Shown here: one piece after another, positions 53,664-62,506 of the stretch
How positions within the stretch are numbered: position 1 is the stretch's first letter
Layout of the letters: each line of letters starts with the position of its first letter
Assembly: GCA_964412195.1 (NCBI GenBank)
Contig: CAYPNP010000014.1
Location: 59,993 to 123,992 of the forward strand
Length of the DNA stretch: 64,000 bases
DNA from: CAYPNP01 sp964412195
GTDB taxonomy: Bacteria; Acidobacteriota; JAAYUB01
Reading direction: 5' to 3'
Notes under the pieces: model-generated
Seen by the model: the letters and a program-made list of their open reading frames with translations, nothing else
Told to the model about the DNA's origin: nothing
The model's database searches: none
Position numbers and translations under genes: made by a program

Positions 53664-54776
53664 ATGAAGATCTTCCACTATCGGGACGTGTGGCCGCAGC
53701 TGCCGCAGCTGTTCCTTCACCGGCGCTTCCGCTTCGATTTCGAGCTCGTCCCTTACCAGGCGGAGAACCTCTCCTGGCGGAAGATCGGCAATTTCTTCCT
53801 GGCCGGGCTGAACCAGTACCTGCCGCGGTCCCGCCCGTTTGGGCGGCCCGTCTTCGCCCAGGTGGAGCCGGCCAACTTCTGCAACCTGTCCTGCCCGCTG
53901 TGCCTGACGGTGTCCGAAAGCCATGCCCGGCCCGCCGCGGTCCTGCCCTACGATGTGTTCCAGCGTTTCATCGAAGACGTGGGCGATTACCTCCTGCTGA
54001 TCATCTTCTGGAACTGGGGCGAGCCGTTCCTCAATCCCGACCTCTGCCGCATGATCGCCTGCGCCAAGGCGAAGGGGATCCTGACCCACTGCAGCACCAA
54101 CGGCAACGTGCGCTTCGACGAGGAAAAGGCCCGGGAGATCGTCCGCTCGGGCCTGGACACCCTGATCTTCGGCGTGGACGGCGCCACGCCCGAAACGTAC
54201 ACCAGGTACCGGGTCGGCGGCGATTTCAACCGAGTGCTGGACAACATCCGCACCCTTCTCCGGGTGCGGAAAGAACTGTCTTCGGCGACGCCCCGGATCA
54301 ACCTGCGCTTCGTGGTGATGAGCCAGAACGAGGCGGAGATCCCGCGGATCAACGAGATCGCCCAGGAGCTGGGTGTCGACTTCTTCACGCTGAAAACCGT
54401 GGACATGCCCGCCGACCTGGGCGACCAGCTCGACCGCCGCTGGGCGCCCGCCGAGCAGAAGTACCGGCGGTACGAATACGAGGAGACGGCGTACGTCCGC
54501 AAAGCCCGCCGGTTCCGGTGCGTCCGGCCGTGGAAGCGGATCACGCTGGACGCGACCGGCGCCGTAATTGCCTGCGAGTACGACTACAGGAACGGCCACC
54601 CCTTCGGCTCCATCGCGAACGGCGAGTCCGCCCTGTCCGTCTGGAAGGGCCCGGCGGCGCAGGAGTATCGGCGGGGATTCAATTTCGGGTGGAACGGCTG
54701 CTACTTCTGCGCAACCTGCACCCTGAAGAACCGCGTGGCCGAGGACTGCACCGTCGAGCGCATCCCCCTGTCTTGA
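53664..54776 (+). CDS. Radical SAM/SPASM-domain protein
   Basis: 370 residues. The radical SAM motif is CNLSCPLC (CxxxCxxC, about 73-80) within VEPANFCNLSCPLC; NWGEPFLNPDL and FGVDGATPETYTRYR are the usual next blocks. The C-terminal SPASM-like part holds CVRPWKRITLDATGAVIACEYDY and CYFCATCTLKN, giving extra cysteines for auxiliary clusters. No peptide substrate gene is adjacent, so it is not clearly a peptide modifier. It lies 27 bp after add. A strong hairpin lies downstream at 55007. Confidence 0.9.
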   Translation: MKIFHYRDVWPQLPQLFLHRRFRFDFELVPYQAENLSWRKIGNFFLAGLNQYLPRSRPFGRPVFAQVEPANFCNLSCPLCLTVSESHARPAAVLPYDVFQRFIEDVGDYLLLIIFWNWGEPFLNPDLCRMIACAKAKGILTHCSTNGNVRFDEEKAREIVRSGLDTLIFGVDGATPETYTRYRVGGDFNRVLDNIRTLLRVRKELSSATPRINLRFVVMSQNEAEIPRINEIAQELGVDFFTLKTVDMPADLGDQLDRRWAPAEQKYRRYEYEETAYVRKARRFRCVRPWKRITLDATGAVIACEYDYRNGHPFGSIANGESALSVWKGPAAQEYRRGFNFGWNGCYFCATCTLKNRVAEDCTVERIPLS

Positions 54777-54906
54777 TCGTGCTCGTGCTCGTAATCGTGC
54801 TCGTAATCGACGGATGACCAATGACCGGTGACCGATCGTAATCGGGATCGAAATCGGGTCAAGACGTTTACGCAGAAATGCAAGGGAGAGCAGATCCCGA
54901 ACCGAC
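54777..54906. repeat. TCGTGCTCG / GTAATCG word repeat
   Basis: Directly after the radical SAM stop: CGTGCTCGTGCTCGTAATCG-type words, then ACCAATGACCGGTGACC and GTAATCGGGATCGAAATCGGG. Simple repeat; no gene. Confidence 0.6.
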
Positions 54907-55006
54907 CGACCCCGAAACGGGTCAAACCGCGCGCTGACAGATAACACCCATCTGGGCTGAATCGATTGGACTCCTTCGGAGTCCCTGGCGATCCTTCATG
55001 ACCTCA

Positions 55007-55042
55007 CCCCGGGTGACGGCCCAAAGCGGCCGTCACCCGGGG
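55007..55042 (+). terminator. Strong hairpin downstream of radical SAM gene
   Basis: Perfect 15-bp stem (CCCCGGGTGACGGCC with its complement, 55007-55021 and 55028-55042) and a 6-base loop. A smaller GGACTCC-TTC-GGAGTCC hairpin lies at 54969-54985. There is no T-run, so the role as terminator is uncertain. Confidence 0.5.
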
Positions 55043-55142
55043 ATAATCGAATTATTGTCCTTCCAGTCAAGGTATTATTAGCACATGCCGTCATTGCATC
55101 CCAATTGGGTCAAGTAAATGAACCTATGAAGCGAAGATCGAT

Positions 55143-55418
55143 GAGCCCGCAGGGCGCCCTGAAATAGCCCCATGCGTGAGCATGGGGTGCCGCCGGCGCG
55201 GGGAGCGTGTGTGGATTCCCTTCCCCCGAACCCCTCTCGGGGCGGCATAACACCACGCGTTCATCGCGTTGCAACGGCTCCGGTCTTGAAAAGCGGAGGC
55301 GGAAGGGCACGGTATGCCGCCCCCAAGCGGGCTCCGGGAGAAGATTCGGAATCCACGGGGTTTTCGCGCCCACCCCAGGCTGGCGCCTGGGGCTAAATTA
55401 GAACGCCCTCCGGGCTGC
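55143..55418. mobile_element. MITE-like element, diverged copy 2
   Basis: Same plan as 36713-36990: left end GCCCGCAGGGCGCCCTGAAA then CCCCATGCGTGAGCATGGGG; right end an imperfect reverse complement finishing ..GAACGCCCTCCGGGCTGC. The interior shares the CCCC..CGGGGCGGCATA and GCCGCCCC..AGCGGGCTC blocks. Small frames within it are not genes. The rest of 54907-55576 shows no other feature. Confidence 0.8.
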
Positions 55419-55576
55419 GATCCCGACATACTCGGCAACCATAAACTCGACACAGTTTCTGTCGCATCGAATCATCCAAAGCCGTCTTCTGGGCTGCTCT
55501 GCCGTCCATTATCCCACCCCGGCTCCTGCACAAAATACTTCCCATCGCATTTACGAATCCATGACACAATAGGCAT

Positions 55577-56161
55577 ATGGATCCTACGAGGCTGGCGGAA
55601 GTGTTCGCGCGGGTGCGGGGCGCCTACGAGGCGCTCTGGAACGGGCCGGAGTCGGCGGAGATGGATCTCGGCAGCCGGCCCGAGCTGGATGACGTCCACG
55701 CGGCGGCCGTGGAGTCCGATGAGTTCCGCGCGCTGCTCACCGGCGGCCGCCGGCTGGTCATCGTGGATTTGGGCGCCGGCCGGGGATCCCGCATGGCCCG
55801 CCACCTGGCCGCCGCTTCGCCCCTGCTGGTGTCCGTGGACTGCTTCCCGGCGTTCGCCCGTCTGGAGCCGGCCTGCCCCGCCGCCAAGGTGCTTTCCGAC
55901 GCCTTCCGGTGCGGACTGGGCACCGGCCGGGCGGACCTGGTGATCTCGGCCTACCTCTCCCTGCGCAATCCCCTGTTCCGCGAGCCGGACGTGCGGGCGG
56001 CCTACGTCGGCGAGGTCCTGCGCCTGCTGCGGCCCGACGGCCTGTTCTGGGGCGAGGAGCCGGGGCTCTCCCCCGCCGACTTCGACGGGCGGCCGGAATT
56101 GGCCGACTACTTCTTCCTGGAGCGTTTTTTCATTCACACCTTCCGCCGCGCCGGACTCTGA
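55577..56161 (+). CDS. Class I SAM-dependent methyltransferase-like protein
   Basis: 194 residues. Motif I is VIVDLGAGRGSRMARHLA (about 62-79), with SVDCFPAF as the acidic post-motif and RADLVISAYLSLRN as motif IV region. VLRLLRPDGLFWGEEPG fits the strand-5 segment of class I methyltransferases. The N-terminal 50 residues are helical. The substrate is unknown. The start rests on ATG 55577 without a strong ribosome site. It lies about 95 bp before the DUF2339 gene. Confidence 0.75.
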   Translation: MDPTRLAEVFARVRGAYEALWNGPESAEMDLGSRPELDDVHAAAVESDEFRALLTGGRRLVIVDLGAGRGSRMARHLAAASPLLVSVDCFPAFARLEPACPAAKVLSDAFRCGLGTGRADLVISAYLSLRNPLFREPDVRAAYVGEVLRLLRPDGLFWGEEPGLSPADFDGRPELADYFFLERFFIHTFRRAGL

Positions 56162-56257
56162 CCTGAACTCCGACAAGTCCGTTGACTTCTCCGACCTGCC
56201 TGGCTCAAAATAGCCGCCATTGAATCCCCGTCCCCGATTCTCGGCAAGGAGGCCCGG

Positions 56258-58291
56258 ATGAACTGTCCCCGTTGCCAGAGCGAGATCACCGAAGCCGTCA
56301 AATTCTGTCTCCAGTGCGGATTTCACTTTGATCCTTCATTCCAGGAGCAGATGGAGCTGTATCTCGCGCTGAAGAACCAGCGTCGCGGACTGGCGCTGCT
56401 CAGCGACAACCTGCGGAGCGTCCTCGCGACCCTCGACCAGAATCTGGGCCGTTTCCACCAGTTCCTGGAGCGCGGCCTGCAGTCCTCGGCCGGTGGAGCG
56501 CCGCCCGTGACACCGGTGCAGGCGCCCGGACCGGCACCGGGAGTGACTACGCCTCCCACGGCCGCCGCGCCCGTTCCGGTTCAGGCAACCGCCCCGGTCG
56601 CCGCTGCGGCTGTGACGGCGCAGCCGGCCGCTCCACCGCCAACCGCCGTCCCCGCCCCGGCCGCCCGCTCCGGTGCCGCCATGGAGGTCAAGCTGGGCCA
56701 GTGGCTGATCCTGGGCATCGGCATCCTGGTCACCATCGTCGGCGTGGCCGTCTTCCTCAAATACTCGATCGAACAGGGCTGGATCGGCCCCGCCTTGCGG
56801 GTGGCGCTGGTCTACCTCGGCGGCGTGGTCGCGCTGGCTATCGGCGAGTTCACCCGCAAGAGAGGGTATGCCGGCTTCGGCCTGAGCGTCCTCGGCCTCG
56901 GCATCGCCGTGCTGTACTTCGCCACCTTCGCCGGCTTCCAGATGTACCACCTCTTCCCCCAGGCGCTGGCCTTCGCCTTCATGGTCCTGACCACGGCGCT
57001 GGCCTGCCTGCTGGCCATCCTCCACGACAACAAGTGGCTGGCGGTGGTGGGCCTGATCGGCGGCTTCCTCACGCCGGTCCTGCTCAGCACGGGCGTGGAC
57101 AACCAGATCGTCCTGATGTCCTACATGACCCTGCTGAACCTGGGCCTGCTGGCCATCGCCCTGCGCAAGCGCTGGCTGCTGGTCAACGTGCTCGGGTTCC
57201 TGGCCACCTACATCGTCTTCACCGGCTGGATGATCGAGCATTACCAGGCCGAGAAATTCTGGCCGGCCATCCTCTTCCTGCATGTCTTCTTCCTGCTCTA
57301 CACCGTCCTGCCCTTCGCCCACCAGTACCTGCACGGCAAAGCCGGCCGGGCTGCCGGCGCCTGGATCATCGTGCCCAACACCCTGATCGCCTTCGGCTTC
57401 AGCTGGGGCATGATCGCGGACAAGTTCCCGGTGCGGTGGCTCAGCGTCCCGACTGTCTTCTACGCCCTGGTGTTCCTGCTGATGGCCACGTTCCTGCTGC
57501 AGCGGGAGAACTGGTACCACAACGCCTTCGTCTTCTTCGTGACCATGGCCGCTCTATCCCTCATCGTTACCGTGCCAGTGCTGTTTTCGAACTACGGGAT
57601 CAGCCTCCTGTGGGCGCTGCAGGCCGCCGGGCTGTTCTGGCTGGGGATGCGCCTGTCGCGGCCCGGACTGGCTCTCACCGGCTTCGTCCTGCTGGTGGTG
57701 GCCGCCTGCCGCTGGATCTGCTGGGACTACGCCTCCAGCTTCGACCTGGACCCCTGGAGCCTGTTCATCACCCGCGGCTTTCCCTCCCGCCTGGGCATCC
57801 GCGTGCTGGCGGCCGTCCTTGTGCTGGGCATCTGCTGGATCATGGCCTGGCTGTGCCGCCGCGACGGGCCGGGCTCGGAGCACCCGGTGTTCTACCAGGT
57901 GATCCGCGTGCTGTCCTGGATCGGCTTCGGGACGCTGCTCTTCGCCTGGCTGAACATCGAGACCTCGGCCTTCTTCCACGACTACCTGCCGAACGGCCGC
58001 TTCGCCGCCATCTCGGTCCTCTGGACGCTGTTCTCCGTCGCCCTCATCCTCCTGGGCTTCCGCCGGCAGTCGGTCTGGCTGCGCGCCGTGGCCATCGTCC
58101 TGTTCTTTCTCACCGTGGGCAAGGTGTTCCTGTTCGACCTGGCCGAGGTGCAGACCGGCTACCGCATCGCCTCCTTCATCCTGCTGGGCCTGGTGCTGAT
58201 GGGGGTCTCCTTCCTCTACTACCGCTTCAAGGACGTGATCCTCAAGGCCGCCGCCGGGCCGCCCCCGGCTGAAACGGAGGAAAAGGAATGA
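56258..58291 (+). CDS. DUF2339-family polytopic membrane protein with zinc ribbon
   Basis: 677 residues; AAGGAGG precedes ATG 56258. Zinc ribbon CPRC...CLQC at the N-terminus (about 3-20), helical stretch (about 30-75), Pro/Ala-rich linker (about 80-140), then some 18-20 membrane helices. Segments such as LGQWLILGIGILVTIVGVAVFLKYSIEQGWIGPALRV and LAVVGLIGGFLTPVLLSTG are typical of DUF2339. The function is unknown. The stop overlaps the start of the DUF3999 gene (ATGA), a pairing known for these two families, so they probably act together. Confidence 0.9.
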   Translation: MNCPRCQSEITEAVKFCLQCGFHFDPSFQEQMELYLALKNQRRGLALLSDNLRSVLATLDQNLGRFHQFLERGLQSSAGGAPPVTPVQAPGPAPGVTTPPTAAAPVPVQATAPVAAAAVTAQPAAPPPTAVPAPAARSGAAMEVKLGQWLILGIGILVTIVGVAVFLKYSIEQGWIGPALRVALVYLGGVVALAIGEFTRKRGYAGFGLSVLGLGIAVLYFATFAGFQMYHLFPQALAFAFMVLTTALACLLAILHDNKWLAVVGLIGGFLTPVLLSTGVDNQIVLMSYMTLLNLGLLAIALRKRWLLVNVLGFLATYIVFTGWMIEHYQAEKFWPAILFLHVFFLLYTVLPFAHQYLHGKAGRAAGAWIIVPNTLIAFGFSWGMIADKFPVRWLSVPTVFYALVFLLMATFLLQRENWYHNAFVFFVTMAALSLIVTVPVLFSNYGISLLWALQAAGLFWLGMRLSRPGLALTGFVLLVVAACRWICWDYASSFDLDPWSLFITRGFPSRLGIRVLAAVLVLGICWIMAWLCRRDGPGSEHPVFYQVIRVLSWIGFGTLLFAWLNIETSAFFHDYLPNGRFAAISVLWTLFSVALILLGFRRQSVWLRAVAIVLFFLTVGKVFLFDLAEVQTGYRIASFILLGLVLMGVSFLYYRFKDVILKAAAGPPPAETEEKE

Positions 58292-59640
58292 GCAAGCGCA
58301 TCCTCCTCCCCTGCCTGCTGGCGGCGGGTTTGGCCGCGGCCCTCGCCCAGCCCCCGCTGGCACCGGCGAACTTCCGCCACCGCGCCGGGCTGGCCGGCAA
58401 TTTCCCGGCCGGCAGCCTTTACCAGGTGCCTCTGCCAGCCGAGTTCCTGCGCGCCAGCGCCGCCGGCCTGGCGGACGTGCGTCTCTACGGCCCGGCCGGG
58501 CAGGAAGTCCCCTACGTCATCATCCCCCACCGCCTGCCGCCCGACGCCGTGCCCACCTGCGCACTGAAGCTCGTCGAGTACGACCAGGCCGGACCCGCGG
58601 CCACGCTGACGGTGGAGGTCCCCGAGGAGTGCCCGAACGTGGCCGAGCTCGCCCTGGACGTGTCGGACCAGGACTTCAAGAAACACGTCACCGTGGAGGC
58701 CGGCGACGACCGGAGAACATGGCAGTCGGTAGCCGAGGACGTGATCTACGACTTCTCCTCCCAGGTGGACCTGCGCCGCACGACGTTGAAGTTCCCCGCC
58801 ACCGGGGCCCGCTACCTGAGGCTGACGCTGCGGGACGTGCCTCCGGAGGGGGACAACACGAACCTGACGTTGTCGCTGCGCTCCGAGGGTCTCGACTTGA
58901 CCTACAACCGCTTCCGGGGGAAGAAGCTCAGCATCCAGGGCCTGCGCGCCGTCGCCGCGCCCGTCTCCGGCCAGCAGACGATCTACGATCGGCAGGTGTT
59001 CACCAGCCTCGCGCCGGAGCGGGGCGAACGAGGGAGCACGGTCATCGTCATATCAGCCGGACTGCCCGCGGATGTCATGCTGTTCGACATCGCCAATCCG
59101 GCGTATTGCCGGACAGTGGCGGTATCTGGCAGCGATTCCGGCCGGGACGACAGCTACTTCTGGCTGAAGTCGGACCGCATCCACGCCTTCCCCGGCGCCG
59201 AGCGCGACGAGACCCAAAACCGCCTGGAGCTGTCCGCCGACGTCACGCCGTTCTACAAGATCGTCATCGAGAACGGGGACAACCCGCCGCTGGACGTCCG
59301 CTCGGTCACCCTGGAGTGGGTGCGGCGGGACTTGTACTTTGTGGCACCCGTCGCCGGCGCGGGCTACGCCCTGTACACCGGTCAACCCAAAGCCGCCCGG
59401 CCGTTCTACGACACGGGCGAATTCGTCAACGCCCGCAACTGGTTCACCCGCAAGGCCAGCGCCGCCGCCCTGGGTCCGGTGCGCGCCAACGACAAGTACG
59501 CGCCCGGCCTGGCCGAGTCCGACCGTGCCCGCACCGAGCGGATCGGCCTGATCATCGTCGTCATCACGCTGATGGTGGTGCTGGGCTGGTGGATCGTCCG
59601 CCTCGTGCGCAAGGGAGCCTCCGGGGCGCCGCCGGCGTAG
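58288..59640 (+). CDS. DUF3999-family exported membrane-anchored protein
   Basis: 450 residues, overlapping the DUF2339 gene by four bases. Signal peptide (ILLPCLLAAGLAAALAQP). The middle part is beta-sandwich-like, with discoidin-type segments (VEAGDDRRTWQSVAEDVIYDFSS, TTLKFPATGARYLRLTLRDV). One membrane helix is near the C-terminus (IGLIIVVITLMVVLGWWIVRLV, about 418-440). The sandwich would lie outside the cytoplasmic membrane. DUF3999 has no assigned role; it may be the extracellular partner of DUF2339. The TAG stop lies within the first bases of the downstream repeat. Confidence 0.85.
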   Translation: MSKRILLPCLLAAGLAAALAQPPLAPANFRHRAGLAGNFPAGSLYQVPLPAEFLRASAAGLADVRLYGPAGQEVPYVIIPHRLPPDAVPTCALKLVEYDQAGPAATLTVEVPEECPNVAELALDVSDQDFKKHVTVEAGDDRRTWQSVAEDVIYDFSSQVDLRRTTLKFPATGARYLRLTLRDVPPEGDNTNLTLSLRSEGLDLTYNRFRGKKLSIQGLRAVAAPVSGQQTIYDRQVFTSLAPERGERGSTVIVISAGLPADVMLFDIANPAYCRTVAVSGSDSGRDDSYFWLKSDRIHAFPGAERDETQNRLELSADVTPFYKIVIENGDNPPLDVRSVTLEWVRRDLYFVAPVAGAGYALYTGQPKAARPFYDTGEFVNARNWFTRKASAAALGPVRANDKYAPGLAESDRARTERIGLIIVVITLMVVLGWWIVRLVRKGASGAPPA

Positions 59641-59982
59641 CTCGCGACGTCCCGGCGCGTGTTGAAATGACAGGGGGACGGGGAGACGGGGAGACGGGGA
59701 TAGACCGAAACGGCGAAACGGCGGTGGGGCGAAACGGCGAGGGGAACCGGCCGCACCTGAAAATCTCGGCTGGTTCCAATCGCCGGTGCGCCGTTTCGCC
59801 GATTCGCCGTTTCCGTCAGACAGTTCCAAATCCTGAACGGGATTCCCAGTCGCCGTTTCGCCCATCCGCCGTTTCGCCGTTTCGTCGGACACGCGCCCGG
59901 AGGTCGCGAGGTACGGCGCCCCGTCGCCCCGTCTCCCCGTCCCCGTGTCCTCCCCACACGCGCCGGGACGGCGCGAGGTACG
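59641..59982. repeat. Repeat-filled convergent junction (CGCCGTTTCGCC type)
   Basis: Both ends carry a TAGC...CTCGCG(A/C)CGTCCCGGCGCGTGT motif facing inward; it supplies the TAG stop of both genes. Between them, GGGGAGACGGGG and GAAACGGCG words run to the middle and their complements (CGCCGTTTCGCC, CCCCGTCTCCCC) run out again, making a long interrupted palindrome. Confidence 0.75.
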
Positions 59983-62181
59983 CTAGAAGTCCGGACCGAG
60001 CGACAGGATCCAGCTGACGCGGCCGGCCTCGCCGAAGCCGAGGAATGCGCGGAACGGCCCGAACCGCGTGCCCAGCGCCGCGCCGATCCCTCCGCCGTGG
60101 AAGTACTGGTACGGGACGTCGAGATCGACCGCGGTGCCCGACACCGTCGGCAGCCGCACGCCGGCCACGCCATAGGTCGCGTACAGGTACGCCGCATCCG
60201 CCAGCCCCAGGGATGCGATCGGGAAGCGGTGCCGGAACTCCACGCTGCCGGTCCAGAGGTCCTTGCCGTACAGCTCGTCGATCCGGTATCCGGGCACCGG
60301 CCATGGCGCTGCGGAGAGGTAGTTGTGGCCGCCGGCGTAATAGATCATGTACTTCGGCAGGTCGCGGCTCCAGCCGGCGATGCCGCCGACGCGGAGCACG
60401 TTGTTTACGGTCACCGGCACGTACGCGTCGCCGGATACCTGCACGCGGGCAAAGTCCAGGTCGCCGCCCAGCGCCGCGAAGCCCTGGTCGCCGTGCAGGT
60501 CGAACCGGACGCCGCGGGACGGGAAGAACCAGTCGTCGACGGTGTCCACGCCCACGCCACCCCGCACGAAGGCGACGGCGTGCCGGTCGGTCTCGTCGAA
60601 GATGCCCAGGCTGACGTTGTGGATCTCCTCCAAGTGGAAGGAGCCGTAGAGCCCCACGGCGTTCCCCAGGTTGGCCGTGGCGCCGGCGGAGAAGCCGTAG
60701 TGCTTCTCGTCCAGCTTGTCCACCACCTCCTGGTCGGCGACGATCTCGCGCGGCTGGAGGGTGAAGTACCCCTCCGCCTGGAGAGACAGCGGCGCCTTCT
60801 CCCCCATCGGCAGGCGGATCACCGCGCGGAAGTCCTTCATCACCCCCGCCAGGATGCTGACCTTCCCCTCCAGCGGGGAGCCGAGGATCTCGCGGGCGAT
60901 GAACCGCCCCCGCCCGAGGAACTGGTAGTCGGTGTCGAAGCGCAGCGACAGGTCCAGGCTTTGTTTCGGCCGTTCATTCACCAGGTAGGTCATCCCCAGG
61001 CGGCCCTGGTCGTAGTCCAGGCGGTAGTCCACCGTCCGGTACCGGTTCAGGGCGTAGATCTTCTCCACGGAGCGGTCGAGCCGGCCCTCGCTCACCGGCC
61101 CGCCCGGTTTCACCTCCGACTTGACCAGGATCTCGTCCGCCGCGCTGCCGCCGGCGCCGTCCACCGCCACCCGTTCCGCCGGCTGGGTGTATTTCCAAGC
61201 CGGCGGTGGCCCCGGCGGACCGGATCCCGGCCCGAAGAGCGCCGCCAGCTCGGCGCGCCACTCCTCGGCGCAGGCGGAGCCCTTCTCCACCAGCTCCGGC
61301 AGACGGTAGAAATCGCTGACCGAGAAGTCGTACACGTCCGGGAAGAGCACCAGGTCGGCCATGGCCTGCAGGCGGCGGTCCTTCTCCAGCCGCGCCAGGG
61401 CGAACGACTCCTCCATGACCTGGAAGAGCGAGTCCAGCTTCTTCTTATACGCCGGCGAGGGCGCCGACACGTTGACGGCGATGACGGTGCGGTAGCCCAG
61501 ACCGCGGGCCACGTCCACGGCGATGTTGTTGATCACGCCGCCGTCGACGAGGACCTTGTCCTCGTAAAGGACCGGCGAGAAGAAGAACGGGATGGCAATG
61601 CTGGCGCGGACGGCCGTGGTCAGGTCGCCGTGATCGAACACGTAGGCCTCGCCGCGCCGGAGGTCGGTGGCGACGGCCCGGAACGGGACCGGCAGCTGGT
61701 CGAAGTCGTGGATATCCTGGACGCCCCGGCGGGTGAAGGCGAGGCTCAGCTCCTTCATGACGGCCTGTCCGTCGATCAGCCCCGAAGGGAACTGCAGTCC
61801 GTCCGGGCCCACGTCCACGGAGATGGCCGGGGCGTAGCGGACGGACTTCTCGTCGAAGTCGAGCCGCCGGCGGTCGGGCCGGTCCCGGACGAAGGCCTTC
61901 ATGTCGAGTGCACGAAACAGCTGCTCGATCTCCCGCCCGCTGTAGCCGGAGCAGTAGAGCGAGCCGACCAGCGCGCCGGCGCTGGTGCCGATGACGCAGT
62001 CGGGCCGCACCCCCAGGTCGTCCAGCGTCTTCAGCACGCCGATGTGCGCCAGGCCCCGCCCCCCGCCGCCGGAAAGCACCAGGCAGACGCCGTCGCGCGG
62101 CGGCGGATCCGCCGGCGCCCCGGCGCGCAGCCCAGGAAGAAGCAGGCAGCCGCAAAAAGCCAGGAAGATCAGACGTTTCAT
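59983..62181 (-). CDS. Patatin-like phospholipase fused to POTRA/Omp85-type barrel (PlpD-like, type Vd)
   Basis: 732 residues. Signal peptide (LIFLAFCGCLLLPGLRAGA). The patatin domain (about 32-300) has the oxyanion loop GGGGRGLAHIG, nucleophile GTSAG (Ser67) and catalytic Asp213 in DGGVINN. A POTRA-like segment (about 330-410) precedes a C-terminal beta-barrel of the bacterial surface antigen type (about 410-732) ending in LSLGPDF. This order is that of type Vd autotransporters such as PlpD: the barrel inserts in the outer membrane and exports the lipase domain. Whether the passenger is released is not evident. Confidence 0.93.
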   Translation of the reverse strand: MKRLIFLAFCGCLLLPGLRAGAPADPPPRDGVCLVLSGGGGRGLAHIGVLKTLDDLGVRPDCVIGTSAGALVGSLYCSGYSGREIEQLFRALDMKAFVRDRPDRRRLDFDEKSVRYAPAISVDVGPDGLQFPSGLIDGQAVMKELSLAFTRRGVQDIHDFDQLPVPFRAVATDLRRGEAYVFDHGDLTTAVRASIAIPFFFSPVLYEDKVLVDGGVINNIAVDVARGLGYRTVIAVNVSAPSPAYKKKLDSLFQVMEESFALARLEKDRRLQAMADLVLFPDVYDFSVSDFYRLPELVEKGSACAEEWRAELAALFGPGSGPPGPPPAWKYTQPAERVAVDGAGGSAADEILVKSEVKPGGPVSEGRLDRSVEKIYALNRYRTVDYRLDYDQGRLGMTYLVNERPKQSLDLSLRFDTDYQFLGRGRFIAREILGSPLEGKVSILAGVMKDFRAVIRLPMGEKAPLSLQAEGYFTLQPREIVADQEVVDKLDEKHYGFSAGATANLGNAVGLYGSFHLEEIHNVSLGIFDETDRHAVAFVRGGVGVDTVDDWFFPSRGVRFDLHGDQGFAALGGDLDFARVQVSGDAYVPVTVNNVLRVGGIAGWSRDLPKYMIYYAGGHNYLSAAPWPVPGYRIDELYGKDLWTGSVEFRHRFPIASLGLADAAYLYATYGVAGVRLPTVSGTAVDLDVPYQYFHGGGIGAALGTRFGPFRAFLGFGEAGRVSWILSLGPDF

Positions 62182-62506
62182 GAGACCGTCCTCGCGGGAT
62201 GATGAATTCTATTCTAATTCAGTTCGGAGACTGGATTCAAAATGATATCGAAAGAATGGAGCCGGCGCTGTTGTTCTGAATCCGCGCAGATCCGCGTAAA
62301 TCCGGGTCCAGATACTCACACCGATGGAACGGCACCATTTGACGCGGATTTTCGCGGATAGACGCGGATGGATCTCCGGATTGGAAGAAATGCAGGGCAG
62401 CCGTAATCAGCAGATCGGTAAATTCCTTGAGTGATCATGCCGAATCACAACTAATCTGCGTAAATCTGCGTTGAATTGCCTGTATGCCTTTGGGATGAAG
62501 GCCCGC
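62182..62506. repeat. CGCGGATT-type dispersed repeat, copy 2
   Basis: Non-coding. AATCCGCGCAGATCCGCG at 62279-62296, GACGCGGATTTTCGCGGATAGACG at about 62341-62364, and CTAATCTGCGTAAATCTGCG near 62450-62470. Same words as 45005-45100. Confidence 0.65.

Noticed and set aside
55110..55453. Small frames on both strands within the MITE-like element
   Set aside because: They lie inside repeat DNA with hairpin structure and have no ribosome site or domain; proteins of this kind in databases are usually repeat translations.
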